Shown in pieces: positions 17,574 through 26,193 of a DNA stretch of 64,000 bases. The position numbers were made by a program, and so were the translations under genes. The stretch is from assembly GCA_009360345.1 (NCBI GenBank), contig SPDP01000001.1:2232001-2296000 (forward strand). Reading direction: 5' to 3'. Origin of the DNA: Alcaligenaceae bacterium SAGV5 (GTDB lineage: Bacteria > Pseudomonadota > Gammaproteobacteria > Burkholderiales > Burkholderiaceae_B). A model generated the notes under the pieces. The model saw nothing but the letters and a program-made list of their open reading frames with translations, did no database searches and had not been told where the DNA came from. Within the stretch, counting starts at the first letter, position 1, and each line of letters starts with the position of its first letter.

Positions 17574-18734
17574 TTACCGCGCCGACCGCAGCGCCGCCGC
17601 CTTGTCGGTGGCTTCCCAGCTGAACTCCGGCTCCGAGCGGCCAAAGTGGCCGTAGGCGGCCGACTTCTGGTAGATCGGGCGCAGCAGGTCCAGCATGTTG
17701 ACGATGCCCTTCGGACGCAGGTCGAAGTGCTCGCGCACCAGCTTGGCGATCTGGTCGTCGGGGATCACGCCGGTGCCGTAGGTGTCGACCGTGATGTTGA
17801 TGGGCTCGGCCACGCCGATGGCATAGCTGACCTGGATCTGCGCGCGCGTGGCCAGGCCCGCGGCGACGATGTTCTTGGCGACGTAGCGGGCGGCATAGGC
17901 GGCCGAGCGGTCGACCTTGGACGGATCCTTGCCCGAGAACGCGCCGCCGCCGTGCGGGCACGCGCCGCCGTAGGTGTCGACGATGATCTTGCGCCCGGTC
18001 AGGCCGCAGTCGCCCTGCGGGCCGCCGATGACGAAGCGTCCGGTCGGGTTGACCAGGTAGCGCGTCTTGTCGGTGATCAGGCCGTCGGCGAAGGTCTTCT
18101 TGATGATCTCCTCGATGACGGCTTCGCGGATGGTCTCCTGGCTGACATCGGGCGAGTGCTGGGTGGACAGCACCACGGTGTCGACCTCGACCGGCTTGCC
18201 GTCGACGTAGCGGAAGGTGACCTGCGACTTGGCGTCGGGCCGCAGCCACGGCAGGCGGCCGTCCTTGCGCAGCTCGCTCTGGCGCTGGACCAGGCGGTGC
18301 GCATACCAGATCGGCGCGGGCATCAGATCGGGCGTTTCGGTGCAGGCGTAGCCGAACATCAGGCCCTGGTCGCCGGCGCCCTGGTTCAGGTAGTCGTCGG
18401 AGGCGCGGTCCACGCCCTGGGCGATGTCGGGCGACTGCTTGTCGTAGGCGACCAGCACCGCGCAGCCCTTGTAGTCGATGCCGTAGTCGGTGTTGTCGTA
18501 GCCGATGCGCTTGATGGTGTCGCGCGCGACCTGGATGTAGTCGACGTTGGCGCGCGTGGTGATCTCGCCCGCCAGCACGACCAGGCCGGTGTTGCACAGC
18601 GTTTCCGCGGCCACGCGCGAGGTCGGGTCCTGCGCCAGGAGGGCGTCCAGGATGGCGTCCGAGACCTGGTCGGCGACTTTGTCGGGGTGTCCCTCGGAGA
18701 CGGATTCCGAAGTGAAGAGGTAGGAATTGGCCAC
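17574..18734 (-). CDS. metK: S-adenosylmethionine synthetase
   Basis: A 386-aa enzyme that makes S-adenosylmethionine from ATP and methionine in the cytosol. Signatures: [18 protein letters not shown] at the N-terminus, [12 protein letters not shown] (ATP site) and [20 protein letters not shown] (P-loop-like). Length is normal for the family. Start is a GTG at 18734 with AAAGGA about 7 bp upstream; the longer frame up to 18917 is not conserved-looking. It is divergent from a lipid A acyltransferase gene, an arrangement common in betaproteobacteria. No SAM riboswitch was recognised in the 268-bp gap. Confidence 0.97.
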   Translation of the reverse strand: MANSYLFTSESVSEGHPDKVADQVSDAILDALLAQDPTSRVAAETLCNTGLVVLAGEITTRANVDYIQVARDTIKRIGYDNTDYGIDYKGCAVLVAYDKQSPDIAQGVDRASDDYLNQGAGDQGLMFGYACTETPDLMPAPIWYAHRLVQRQSELRKDGRLPWLRPDAKSQVTFRYVDGKPVEVDTVVLSTQHSPDVSQETIREAVIEEIIKKTFADGLITDKTRYLVNPTGRFVIGGPQGDCGLTGRKIIVDTYGGACPHGGGAFSGKDPSKVDRSAAYAARYVAKNIVAAGLATRAQIQVSYAIGVAEPINITVDTYGTGVIPDDQIAKLVREHFDLRPKGIVNMLDLLRPIYQKSAAYGHFGRSEPEFSWEATDKAAALRSAR

Positions 18735-19002
18735 TCGATAGTCCTTTGAAAGCTGACCGGCGCGCACGCCGGCTATCGGTTCCGCGGCGTGTTGCACGTT
18801 GTTGGGTCTTGGACCTGAGGCGAGCAGCGACGCTTTAGCGGCATTTATGCGCGCACCGGACGGGCCGGCGCCGCGATCGCCCCGCAAGTTGTCTGTTAAC
18901 TCGGCGATCTTTTCCATTTTAGGGGAAAATCCCGATGGAGCCCACCCCCCCTTTGCCGGCCTGGTGGCCGCGGGGCTTGTTCCTCGAGATTCGGATCGTT
19001 CG

Positions 19003-19848
19003 ATGCTGCTGACTTTCTATCGTTTGCTCGCGCGGCTGCCGCTGGGCTGGCTGCACCGCCTGGGCCGCGGCCTGGGACTGCTGGTGTATCGCAGTTCCGC
19101 CGACTATGCCGCGCGCTTGCGCGCCAATGCCGCCCTGGCCGGCTACGAGGGCGAGGACTTCGCGCGCCGCTCGGCCGCCGCCGCGGGCGAGGGCGCGCTG
19201 GAGATCCCCCGCGTCTGGTTCAGGCCCGACCAGGCGCTGGCGCAGTGCCGCTCCGACGATTGGGACGCCGTGCAGGAGGCGAAGGATGAAGGCAAGGGCA
19301 TCTTGTTCCTGACTCCGCACCTGGGTTGTTTCGAGGTGGCGGCGCGCTATTGCGCCTACCGGGGCGGCCCCATCACGGTGCTCTACCGTCCGCCGCGCAA
19401 GGCCTGGGTCGCGCAATTGGTCGAAGGCGGCCGGCGCGGCCCCAACCTGGATACCGCGCCGGCCAACCTGCAGGGCGTGCGCCAATTGGTGCGGGCGCTG
19501 CGTCGCGGCGAGGCAATCGGCATCCTGCCGGACCAGGTGCCCGGCAATGGCGAGGGCGTCTGGGCGCCGTTCTTCGGCAAGCCCGCGTTCAGCATGGTGC
19601 TGCCGGGGCGGCTGGCGGCGCAGACGGGCGCGGCCGTGGTGCTGGTGGCGGGCGAGCGCTTGCCCGGCGCGCAGGGCTGGAAGGTCCATTTCCTGCGGCT
19701 GCACGGTGCGGTGCCCGAGACGGCCGAAGGCCAGGCCGCCTGGATCAACGCCGGCATGGAGGCCATGATCCGGCGCTGTCCCGAGCAGTACCTGTGGGGC
19801 TACAACCGCTACAAGGCGCCGCGCGGCGAGACCCCGCCGGCGGCATGA
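19003..19848 (+). CDS. Lipid A lysophospholipid acyltransferase, LpxL/HtrB family
   Basis: A 281-aa inner-membrane acyltransferase. The catalytic H-x4-E motif is HLGCFE (residues ~107-112), with [10 protein letters not shown] and [20 protein letters not shown] as second and third family blocks. The N-terminal [20 protein letters not shown] segment is the membrane anchor. It adds a secondary acyl chain to Kdo-lipid IV or a related lipid A precursor. Start ATG 19003 gives the usual length. Divergent from metK. In relatives it is often followed by dapF; here about 10 kb of catabolic genes intervene. Confidence 0.9.
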   Translation: MLLTFYRLLARLPLGWLHRLGRGLGLLVYRSSADYAARLRANAALAGYEGEDFARRSAAAAGEGALEIPRVWFRPDQALAQCRSDDWDAVQEAKDEGKGILFLTPHLGCFEVAARYCAYRGGPITVLYRPPRKAWVAQLVEGGRRGPNLDTAPANLQGVRQLVRALRRGEAIGILPDQVPGNGEGVWAPFFGKPAFSMVLPGRLAAQTGAAVVLVAGERLPGAQGWKVHFLRLHGAVPETAEGQAAWINAGMEAMIRRCPEQYLWGYNRYKAPRGETPPAA

Positions 19849-19858
19849 CGCGCGGGCT

Positions 19859-20260
19859 TCAGCCGGTGAAGAACTTCGCCCCGCCGAAGAAGCGGTTGGG
19901 CTTCATGAAGACCGACAGGAAGGTCGCGCCTTCCGGGGCGCGGGCGATATGGATGTTGCCGCCCGGCCGCCAGACGAAGCCCCCGGGGCCCACCTCGCCT
20001 TCGTCGTCCACCAGGCGTCCGGTCAGGATGTAGGTCTGCTCCAGCGCCGTGTGCTCATGCAGGGGCACGACCGAGCCGGGCGCCATCCGGAACAGGATGG
20101 TCGACATGCCGCTGTCGGCATCGGCGTAGAGGATCTTCATGTCTATGCCGGGGAAATCCGTCGGATGCCAGGCCATGGCCGCCGCGTCGACATAGCGCGA
20201 GCGGAGGTCGGCGGGCTGGCTCGGCCTGGCGGGCGAGCGCTGTTCATGCGGTTGTGTCAT
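19859..20260 (-). CDS. Cupin-domain protein
   Basis: A 133-aa single-domain cupin. Cupin motif 1 is VVPLHEHTALEQTYILTG and motif 2 is GGFVWRPGGNIHIAR; the His/Glu/His metal ligands are present. It resembles ChrR-like or dioxygenase-like small cupins. Start ATG 20260 lies inside the last codons of the nitrilase gene (17-bp overlap), so it is the third gene of the BKACE-nitrilase-cupin operon. Possible roles are a metal-dependent isomerase or oxygenase on the same pathway; reaction unknown. Confidence 0.85.
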   Translation of the reverse strand: MTQPHEQRSPARPSQPADLRSRYVDAAAMAWHPTDFPGIDMKILYADADSGMSTILFRMAPGSVVPLHEHTALEQTYILTGRLVDDEGEVGPGGFVWRPGGNIHIARAPEGATFLSVFMKPNRFFGGAKFFTG

Positions 20261-21125
20261 GGGGCATTCCGTCGGAAGGGAAAGATGAAGAGGGGCCGAT
20301 GAGCCGCAGGTTGAACGCGCGTTCGTGGGCCAGGCCGGGCAGCTGCGCGCGGACCCGGTCCACGGCCGCCAGGTCCAGCGGCACGACCAGGCAGCCGGGT
20401 TCGTCGCCCAGTTCACCCAGCGTGTCGCCCCAGGGGCCCAGCGCCAGGCTATGGCCGTAACTGGCCCGGCCACCGGGGCTGTCGCCGCAGGTGGCGGGCG
20501 CCAGCACGAAAGCGCCGTTTTCGATCGCGCGGGCACGCAACAAGGCATGCCAGTGGGCCGCGCCGGTGGCGCGGGCGAAGGCGGCGGGGACCACGAGGAT
20601 GCGCGCGCCGGCCCGCGCCAGCGCGCGGTACAGGCCGGGAAACCGCAGGTCGTAGCAGATGGAAAGCCCCACACGCCCCCAGGGCGTGTCGACCGCCACC
20701 GCCTCGTCGCCGGCGGCGTAGGCGGACGATTCGCGTATCGTCCGGCCATCGGGCAGGGTGGCATCGAACAGGTGCAGCTTGTCGTAGCGGGCGGCCAGCC
20801 TGCCCTCGGCATCGAACAGCAGGCTGCGGTTGACCATGCGTCGTGGCCCGTCGGGAACCACCAGGGAGCCCAGCAGCACCCACATGCCCAGGTCCCGCGC
20901 GAGGCCGCGCACCGCCGCCTCGACCTCGCCGGCCCGGTCGGCCGCGGCCCGCATGGCTTGCCCGCTGCCGTGCAGCATGGCGGCATACTCGGGCAGCAGC
21001 AGCCATTGCGCGCCGTCGCGGCGCGCCCGCATGGCCATGTCCGCCAGATCGTCGAGGTTGCGGTCCAGGTCGGGGCCTGGCCGCACCTGCGCCAGCGCCA
21101 CGCGCGGCGGAGCTTCCGCGGTCAT
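20244..21125 (-). CDS. Carbon-nitrogen hydrolase (nitrilase superfamily amidase)
   Basis: A 293-aa nitrilase-fold hydrolase with the full Glu-Lys-Cys triad: Glu in WLLLPEYAAML, Lys in YDKLHLFDATL, Cys in VGLSICYDLRFPGLYRALAR. Lys and Cys motif context fits the NIT1/NIT2 (omega-amidase-like) branch rather than true nitrilases. It would hydrolyse an amide to carboxylate and ammonia. ATG 21125 overlaps the BKACE stop by 4 bp (ATGA) and its end overlaps the cupin start. The gene order implies it acts on a nitrogen-containing intermediate of the BKACE pathway. Confidence 0.9.
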   Translation of the reverse strand: MTAEAPPRVALAQVRPGPDLDRNLDDLADMAMRARRDGAQWLLLPEYAAMLHGSGQAMRAAADRAGEVEAAVRGLARDLGMWVLLGSLVVPDGPRRMVNRSLLFDAEGRLAARYDKLHLFDATLPDGRTIRESSAYAAGDEAVAVDTPWGRVGLSICYDLRFPGLYRALARAGARILVVPAAFARATGAAHWHALLRARAIENGAFVLAPATCGDSPGGRASYGHSLALGPWGDTLGELGDEPGCLVVPLDLAAVDRVRAQLPGLAHERAFNLRLIGPSSSFPSDGMPHDTTA

Positions 21126-22012
21126 CGTGGCGGCAGTCCGATCACGCGCCGAGCCTCGTCGGGCGAGGCGGGCGCCATGTCGAGCGCATGCAGGATCTCG
21201 ACCGCGCGCCGGACCAGCTCGGCGTTGCTCCGCGCCTGCACGCCTTGCGACAGGTACAGGTTGTCTTCCAGCCCCACCCGGACGTGGCCGCCCAGCAACG
21301 CGGCCTGGGCCAGCATGGGAAATTCCTGGCGGCCGATGCCGAACGCCGCCCAGCGCGCGCCCGGCGGCAACTGGCCGCGCAGGTGCATCATGGTCTCGCT
21401 GTTGGCGGGCGCGCCCCACGGCACGCCCAGCACCAGTTGCCATAGTGGCTCGGGCTCGATCGCGCCGCGATCGATCAGGTGCCGCGCCAGCGCGATGTGG
21501 CCGGTGTCGAAGATCTCCAGTTCGGTCTTGGAGCCGGCTTCGCGGATCACGGCGGCGATGGCCTCGATGTGGTCGGGTACGTTGATGAGCGTCCCCTTGC
21601 CGAAGTTGAGCGAACCCATGTCCAGGGTGCAGATCTCCGGCCGCAGTTCCAGGATGTGGGCGCAGCGTTCGGCCGGCGGCCGCAGGTTGGAGCCAGGGGC
21701 GGCCGTGTTCGGCGAAGACGCGTCGGGCAGGAAGCGCGCCCCCGCGCCGGTGGTCAGGTTCAGGATGACGGGCGAGCCGCTGTCGCGCACGCGTTCGGCC
21801 ACCTCGCGGTAGAGCGCGGGGTCCAGCGAGGGTTTACCGGTGGCCGGGTCGCGCACGTGGATATGGGCGATGGCCGCTCCCGCGCGGCAGGCCTCGATGG
21901 CCGACTCCGCGATCTGGCGCGGAGTGACCGGAACCGCCGGGAATCGGCCGGCCGTGTCGTCCCCGCCCGTGATGGCGCAGGTCAGGATGGGATTGGGCAC
22001 TTCCTTCTCCAT
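21122..22012 (-). CDS. BKACE family beta-keto acid cleavage enzyme
   Basis: A 296-aa TIM-barrel enzyme of the beta-keto acid cleavage family (formerly DUF849, 3-keto-5-aminohexanoate cleavage enzyme Kce). The zinc ligands are in AAIAHIHVRD (His-x-His) and the late HVRVGLEDNLYL (Glu). It condenses a beta-keto acid with acetyl-CoA to give acetoacetate and an acyl-CoA. First gene of the minus-strand operon with nitrilase and cupin. A sigma70-like promoter (22033-22062) gives a very short leader, with an operator-like site overlapping the transcript start. No ribosome site is visible before ATG 22012. Confidence 0.93.
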   Translation of the reverse strand: MEKEVPNPILTCAITGGDDTAGRFPAVPVTPRQIAESAIEACRAGAAIAHIHVRDPATGKPSLDPALYREVAERVRDSGSPVILNLTTGAGARFLPDASSPNTAAPGSNLRPPAERCAHILELRPEICTLDMGSLNFGKGTLINVPDHIEAIAAVIREAGSKTELEIFDTGHIALARHLIDRGAIEPEPLWQLVLGVPWGAPANSETMMHLRGQLPPGARWAAFGIGRQEFPMLAQAALLGGHVRVGLEDNLYLSQGVQARSNAELVRRAVEILHALDMAPASPDEARRVIGLPPR

Positions 22013-22018
22013 AAATAC

Positions 22019-22030
22019 ATACGTTCGTTT
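22019..22030. promoter_or_regulatory. Candidate TetR operator 1 (ATACGTTCGTTT)
   Basis: A 12-bp imperfect palindrome placed between the BKACE -10 box and its start codon. The extended string ACGTT-n-GTTTAA recurs in front of the Bug gene at 23052, on the other side of the TetR gene 22111-22839. Placement over the expected transcription start fits repression. That TetR binds it is inferred from position and recurrence. Confidence 0.55.
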
Positions 22031-22032
22031 AA

Positions 22033-22062
22033 ATTATAGGCGAGGCAAAATAAGACGGTCAA
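22033..22062 (-). promoter_or_regulatory. Sigma70-like promoter of the BKACE-nitrilase-cupin operon
   Basis: Read on the minus strand, -35 TTGACC (22062-22057) is followed by an 18-bp spacer and a perfect -10 TATAAT (22038-22033). The predicted start of transcription (~22026) lies within the operator-like site and only ~13 nt before the BKACE ATG, so the leader is nearly absent. Confidence 0.65.
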
Positions 22063-22110
22063 CGCTTCCGACGTACAATCCAGACTCGTTCCCGCTACGG
22101 CCCTTCATTC

Positions 22111-22839
22111 ATGACCCGCAAATCCGCTTCAGCCGTGTCCGCCCCGCCCGCCACGCGCGTCCGGCCCCGTGGCTCGCAGAACGCGGCGGGAGAGGAAACG
22201 CGCACCACCATCCTCGACGTGGCCGAGCGCATCTGCGCGGCGGAAGGGTTCGAAGCTTTGTCGGTGCGCGCCATCAGCGAGGCGGCGGGCGTCAACCTGG
22301 CCGCCATCACCTACCACTTCGGCGGCAAGTCCCAGTTGTTCGAGGAAATGTTCCGGCGCCGCGTCGTACCGCTGAACGATGAACGGCTGGCGCTGCTGGA
22401 CGCGGCGCTGGCCGGCGGCGCGCCGACGCTCGAGGCGGTGGTGCGCGCCTTCGTCGAGCCTCCCATGAAACTGACCGCGGCGATCAACGCCCGCAGCAAC
22501 AATTCGGCGCTGGTGGTCATGCAGTTCCTGTCGCGCGCCTTCGCCATGCCGGGCGAGAACGAGTTCCTGCAGACCTACTACGAGCCCGTGCGCAGCCGTT
22601 TCATCCTGGCGCTCAAGCACTTCCTGCCCAGGCTCCCGCTGGAAGAAGTCATCTGGCGCTACAACCTGATGGTGGGCGGCATCATCTATGCCATGGGCGG
22701 CTGGGAGCGCATGGAGCGTCCGCCGGCCGCCTTCGCCTCCGCCTCCGCCTCCGCGCAGCGTGCGCACGTCCACCACCAGCCCGACGAGATGGTCGATCGG
22801 ATGGTGCGTTTCTTCCTGGCCGGACTACTGGCCGACTAG
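22111..22839 (+). CDS. TetR-family transcriptional regulator
   Basis: A 242-aa TetR protein. The HTH is in residues ~30-75: TRTTILDVAERICAAEGFEA, then SVRAISEAAGVNLAAITYHF. The C-terminal domain resembles the CerR/YbiH-like group (a FVEPPMKL region). It sits in the centre of a two-armed locus: divergent from the BKACE operon (99-bp gap) and 213 bp upstream of the Bug-CapA operon. Both arms carry a similar palindromic site, so it likely represses both until a pathway metabolite binds. A serine/alanine run (SASASASAQR) occurs near the C-terminus. Confidence 0.92.
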   Translation: MTRKSASAVSAPPATRVRPRGSQNAAGEETRTTILDVAERICAAEGFEALSVRAISEAAGVNLAAITYHFGGKSQLFEEMFRRRVVPLNDERLALLDAALAGGAPTLEAVVRAFVEPPMKLTAAINARSNNSALVVMQFLSRAFAMPGENEFLQTYYEPVRSRFILALKHFLPRLPLEEVIWRYNLMVGGIIYAMGGWERMERPPAAFASASASAQRAHVHHQPDEMVDRMVRFFLAGLLAD

Positions 22840-22998
22840 CGTTCCGGCGCGGTTCCACGCGCCGCGCCTTGCCCTTCGCGTTGTTCGATCGCCTCCTCCG
22901 GCGTGCGCCGGCGTGTGGCGCGTTTGTCGTGCCGGGCGCATGCTTTCCGATCCGTTCATGCCAGGGTTAACCCCGGTGGCGAGGGGGCGACGGCAGCC

Positions 22999-23031
22999 TA
23001 TAATCGCCACTAATAATTCAAACGTTGGTTT
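22999..23031 (+). promoter_or_regulatory. -10 box and candidate TetR operator 2 of the Bug-CapA operon
   Basis: A perfect TATAAT (22999-23004) is followed by AAACGTTGGTTT (23020-23031), which matches operator 1 in the string ACGTT-n-GTTTAA. The -35 region is poor. A GGAGGAGA ribosome site at ~23039-23046 then serves the ATG at 23052. The operator overlaps the early leader, consistent with repression by the neighbouring TetR protein. Confidence 0.5.
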
Positions 23032-23051
23032 AATAAATGGAGGAGACAAGC

Positions 23052-24017
23052 ATGATCCGATACTCCATGGCGGGCCTTGTCGTCTTGGCGACGGCGGGGG
23101 CCGCCCACGCGGCGGCCGGGACCTGGCCGGCGCATCCGGTCACCATCGTCGTGCCCTATGCGCCGGGAGGCGCGACCGACGCGGTGGCGCGGCTGGTGGG
23201 GCAGCGGATGGCGGAACGGCTGGGGCAGCCCTTCATCGTCGAGAACAAGCCCGGCGGCAGCTCCAACATCGGCATGCAGGCCGTGGCGCGCGCGGCGGCC
23301 GACGGCTACACCCTGCTGCTGGTGGCCAACTCCATCGCCACCAACAACAGCCTGTTCGCCGACCTGCCGTTCGACGGACAGCGCGACTTCGCGCCGGTGG
23401 GCATGATCGCCTCCGCGCCGCTGGTGGTGGCGGTACCGGCGGCCTCGCCGTTCAAGACGCTGGGCGAATTGCTGGCCCGGGCCCGCGCCAGGCCCGGGGA
23501 ACTGACCTACGCGTCGCCGGGCATAGGCAGCTCGGCCCACCTGGCGGGCGAATCGCTGAAGCAGGTGGCGGGCATCGAGGTCCTGCACGTGCCCTACAAG
23601 GGCGCCGCGCCCGCGCTGTCCGACATGCTGGGCGGGCGTATCTCGTTCATGCCGCTGAACACGGTCGAATCCATGTCGCACATCAAGGGCGGCAAGCTGC
23701 GCGCGCTGGCGATCGCGCGCGCCAGCCGCATGGATCTGCTGCCCGACGTGCCGACCGCGGCCGAGGCGGGGGTGCCCGGCTACGAGGAGTCGGTGTGGTA
23801 CGGACTGGCCGCGCCCGCGTCCACGCCGCCGGCGGTGCTGGACAGGCTGAACACGGTGCTGCGCGAGGTCGTGGACGAGGCGGCGGTGAAGCAGCGGCTG
23901 GTGGACCTGGGCGCGACGCCGTCGCCGGGCACGCGCCAACAGTTCGCCGACTTCATCGCGCGTGAGCGCGCGCGTGTCGCCAAGGTCGTGAAGACCGCCA
24001 ACATCCGGGCCGAGTGA
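23052..24017 (+). CDS. Bug/TctC-family solute receptor
   Basis: A 321-aa receptor with a signal peptide (residues 1-~18, ending AHAA) and family opening WPAHPVTIVVPYAPGGATD; FIVENKPGGSSNIGMQA follows. Start ATG 23052 is chosen over ATG 23037 because the GGAGGAG ribosome site lies between them. It is first in a plus-strand operon continuing with CapA-like, racemase-like, TIM-barrel, monooxygenase and a second Bug gene. A receptor at each end of the operon is unusual and may serve two related ligands. Confidence 0.92.
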   Translation: MIRYSMAGLVVLATAGAAHAAAGTWPAHPVTIVVPYAPGGATDAVARLVGQRMAERLGQPFIVENKPGGSSNIGMQAVARAAADGYTLLLVANSIATNNSLFADLPFDGQRDFAPVGMIASAPLVVAVPAASPFKTLGELLARARARPGELTYASPGIGSSAHLAGESLKQVAGIEVLHVPYKGAAPALSDMLGGRISFMPLNTVESMSHIKGGKLRALAIARASRMDLLPDVPTAAEAGVPGYEESVWYGLAAPASTPPAVLDRLNTVLREVVDEAAVKQRLVDLGATPSPGTRQQFADFIARERARVAKVVKTANIRAE

Positions 24018-24021
24018 CGCC

Positions 24022-25371
24022 ATGTCCTCCATCGAACCGGCGTCAGGGGCGCGGACGGTCACGATAGGCGCCGTGGGCGACCTCTACCTGGGCAAGCCGC
24101 TGCGCGGCGAGACCGATCCCGGCTTTGCCGCGGCGGTCCAGGCCCTGCGCGCGTGCGACGTGCGCTTCGCCAATCTGGAGGTCCAGTTGCTGCGCCGTCC
24201 GACGGCGGCGGCCGCCCAGGCGCCTGGCGCGTGGGCCGGGGCGCCCGCGGCGCTGGCCGGGGACGTGGCCTGGCTGGGCGTCAACGTGGCGTCCACGGCC
24301 AACAACCATGCCGGCGACTACGGCGCCGAGGGCCTGCGCCAGACCGAGGAAACGCTCAGGGAGCTGGGTATTCCTCACGCCGGCACGGGCGCCGACCTGG
24401 AGCGGGCCCGGCGTCACGCCGTGGTCGAGACCCCGGGCGGCCGCGTGGCCGTGCTGGCTGTCTCGTCCAGCCATCTCGACCACGCGCGGGCCGGGCGATC
24501 GCGCGAGGATGCGCCGGGCCGGCCCGGCGTTTCGCCGCTGCGCTTCGGCACGCGCTACCGCGTCGACGCCGAGGCCTATGCCGCGCTCGAACGCATCCTG
24601 GAGCGCCTGCCCGCGGGCCATCATCGCGAACACCCGCTGGCGCGCGCCTACGACGATGAACGCGGGCCGGCGCTGTCGCTGCTGGGCGCGCGCTTCGTGC
24701 GCGGCGAGGATTTCGGCGTGGAGTCCTGGGCCGCGCCCGATGACGCGGCCGACATCGAGGCGGCGGTGCGCGCGGCGCGGCGCGACGCCGACTGGGTGCT
24801 GCTGAGCATGCACACGCACGAGTACGACCGCCGGCCCGACACGCCGCCGGACTTCGCGATGGAGATGGCCCGCCGCGCCATCGACGCGGGCGCCGATGCC
24901 GTCATCGGCCACGGCGCGCACGGCGTACGGGGGGTGGAACTGTATCGCGGCCGGCCCATTTTCCATGGCATCGGCGCCTTCGTGTTCCAGCCTTATCTGT
25001 TTCCCACCCAGCCCGCGGACTTCTTCGACGCGTACGCGATGCGCGACCAGCCGCTGGCCGATGTCTACCGCGCGCGGCGCGACAACGCCGGTTTCTACCG
25101 CAGGCGTTCGGCCTGGGAAGCCCTGTTCGTCCGCCTGACCTGCGACCGCGCCGGTCCGCCCGTGTTCACGCTGCAGCCGCTCACCCTGTGGGCCGAGGGA
25201 GCAGGACCCGACGGCCTGCCGAGGCTGGCGCGCAACGGCGAAGGCCTGCAACTGCTCGAGAAGGTGCGCGACCTGAGCCGCGAACTGGGTACCGACCTGC
25301 GGCTGGACGCCGCGCAACATCTTTTGCATGGGCATGGCGCATCCGTGTCCACCCAACCAAGGAGGCTGTAA
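24022..25371 (+). CDS. CapA family (PGA-capsule metallophosphatase-like) protein
   Basis: A 449-aa protein of the CapA/PgsA metallophosphoesterase-like family. Motifs in order: GAVGDLYLGKPL (residues ~15-26), VRFANLEVQLL, NVASTANNHAGDYG (Asn-Asn-His), LLSMHTHEY and VIGHGAHGVRGVELYRGRPI. The metal-site residues are conserved. Family members are linked to poly-gamma-glutamate synthesis, but many are in unrelated catabolic clusters as uncharacterised hydrolases. No signal peptide or N-terminal membrane segment is seen, unlike capsule PgsA. It starts 4 bp after the Bug gene, and its stop overlaps the next start (TAATG). Confidence 0.88.
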   Translation: MSSIEPASGARTVTIGAVGDLYLGKPLRGETDPGFAAAVQALRACDVRFANLEVQLLRRPTAAAAQAPGAWAGAPAALAGDVAWLGVNVASTANNHAGDYGAEGLRQTEETLRELGIPHAGTGADLERARRHAVVETPGGRVAVLAVSSSHLDHARAGRSREDAPGRPGVSPLRFGTRYRVDAEAYAALERILERLPAGHHREHPLARAYDDERGPALSLLGARFVRGEDFGVESWAAPDDAADIEAAVRAARRDADWVLLSMHTHEYDRRPDTPPDFAMEMARRAIDAGADAVIGHGAHGVRGVELYRGRPIFHGIGAFVFQPYLFPTQPADFFDAYAMRDQPLADVYRARRDNAGFYRRRSAWEALFVRLTCDRAGPPVFTLQPLTLWAEGAGPDGLPRLARNGEGLQLLEKVRDLSRELGTDLRLDAAQHLLHGHGASVSTQPRRL

Positions 25372-26165
25372 TGCGTATCTGGTATCAGCTCGTCTCGTCC
25401 GAGACCGGCATGGCGAACTTCCTGCGTGCCACCCAGGCGCTGTGCGACGGCGCCGCGTTGCCGGGAACCAAGGTGGAAGTGCGCGGCACCCAGCAGGGCG
25501 CGCTGGGTGACCAGTTCCGCCTGTTCTGGAACTACGACGTGCGCGAGATCATCGATAACGCGCTGGCCATCCGCCAGCAGGGCGGCTACGACGCGTTCGT
25601 GCTGGCCAACTCGCTGGATCCCGCGCTGGTCGAGCTGCGCGAGATCCTCGATATTCCCGTGGTTTCGTTCATGGAGGTCTGCTGCTTCCATGCCTGCACC
25701 ATGGGCGAGCGCTTCGGCCTGGTCGTGCCCAACGAGAAGATGGTGCCCCGCTATCGGGAGATCCCCATCGGCTACGGGCTGCGCGACCGGCTGGCCTCGG
25801 TCGAGTACATCGAGTTCTCGAACATCCGCGGCTTCGATTCCGTGTTCACCGACACGCGCGCCGGCGACGATTGCGTGGAGCAGATCCTGGCGGCGTCGCG
25901 CCGTTCCATCGAGCGGGGCGCCGAAGTGGTGATCCCGGCCGGGCCGTCCGCCACGCTGCTGGCCCAGCGCGGCATCTTCGAGGTCGACGGCGTGCCGCTG
26001 CTGGACTGCTACCGGCTGCTGGTCAAGGCGACGGAGATGGTCGTGGCCATGAAAGAGATGACCGGCGTTCACGTCAGCCGCAAGCTGCTGTACCAGGCTC
26101 CGCCCGAGGAGTACGTGCGCAAGGTGGCCGAGGTGCGCAACATCGATGCCTTGCGGCCGCGGTGA
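25371..26165 (+). CDS. Asp/Glu/hydantoin racemase-fold protein lacking both catalytic Cys
   Basis: A 264-aa protein of the Asp/Glu racemase superfamily (two-domain alpha/beta). The first active-site loop reads FVLANSLDPALVEL where hydantoin racemases have GCxDP, and the second reads VVIPAGPSATLL where they have LGCAG. Neither has Cys, so classical two-base racemisation is not possible. ILDIPVVSFMEVCCFHA contains Cys, but away from the catalytic loops. A GGAGG ribosome site precedes ATG 25371, which overlaps the CapA stop by 1 bp. Possible roles are a decarboxylase- or isomerase-like relative. Confidence 0.8.
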   Translation: MRIWYQLVSSETGMANFLRATQALCDGAALPGTKVEVRGTQQGALGDQFRLFWNYDVREIIDNALAIRQQGGYDAFVLANSLDPALVELREILDIPVVSFMEVCCFHACTMGERFGLVVPNEKMVPRYREIPIGYGLRDRLASVEYIEFSNIRGFDSVFTDTRAGDDCVEQILAASRRSIERGAEVVIPAGPSATLLAQRGIFEVDGVPLLDCYRLLVKATEMVVAMKEMTGVHVSRKLLYQAPPEEYVRKVAEVRNIDALRPR

Positions 26166-26193
26166 TGGCACCTGGCATCGTAGGGAGACGCGC

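Noticed and set aside
18735..19002. SAM-binding riboswitch upstream of metK
   Set aside because: Checked because of the position, but no recognised SAM riboswitch core (for example SAM-I, SAM-II or SAM/SAH) could be traced by eye.
24022..25371. Poly-gamma-glutamate capsule synthesis locus
   Set aside because: Only a CapA-like protein is present, without signal or membrane segments and with no PgsB/PgsC partners.
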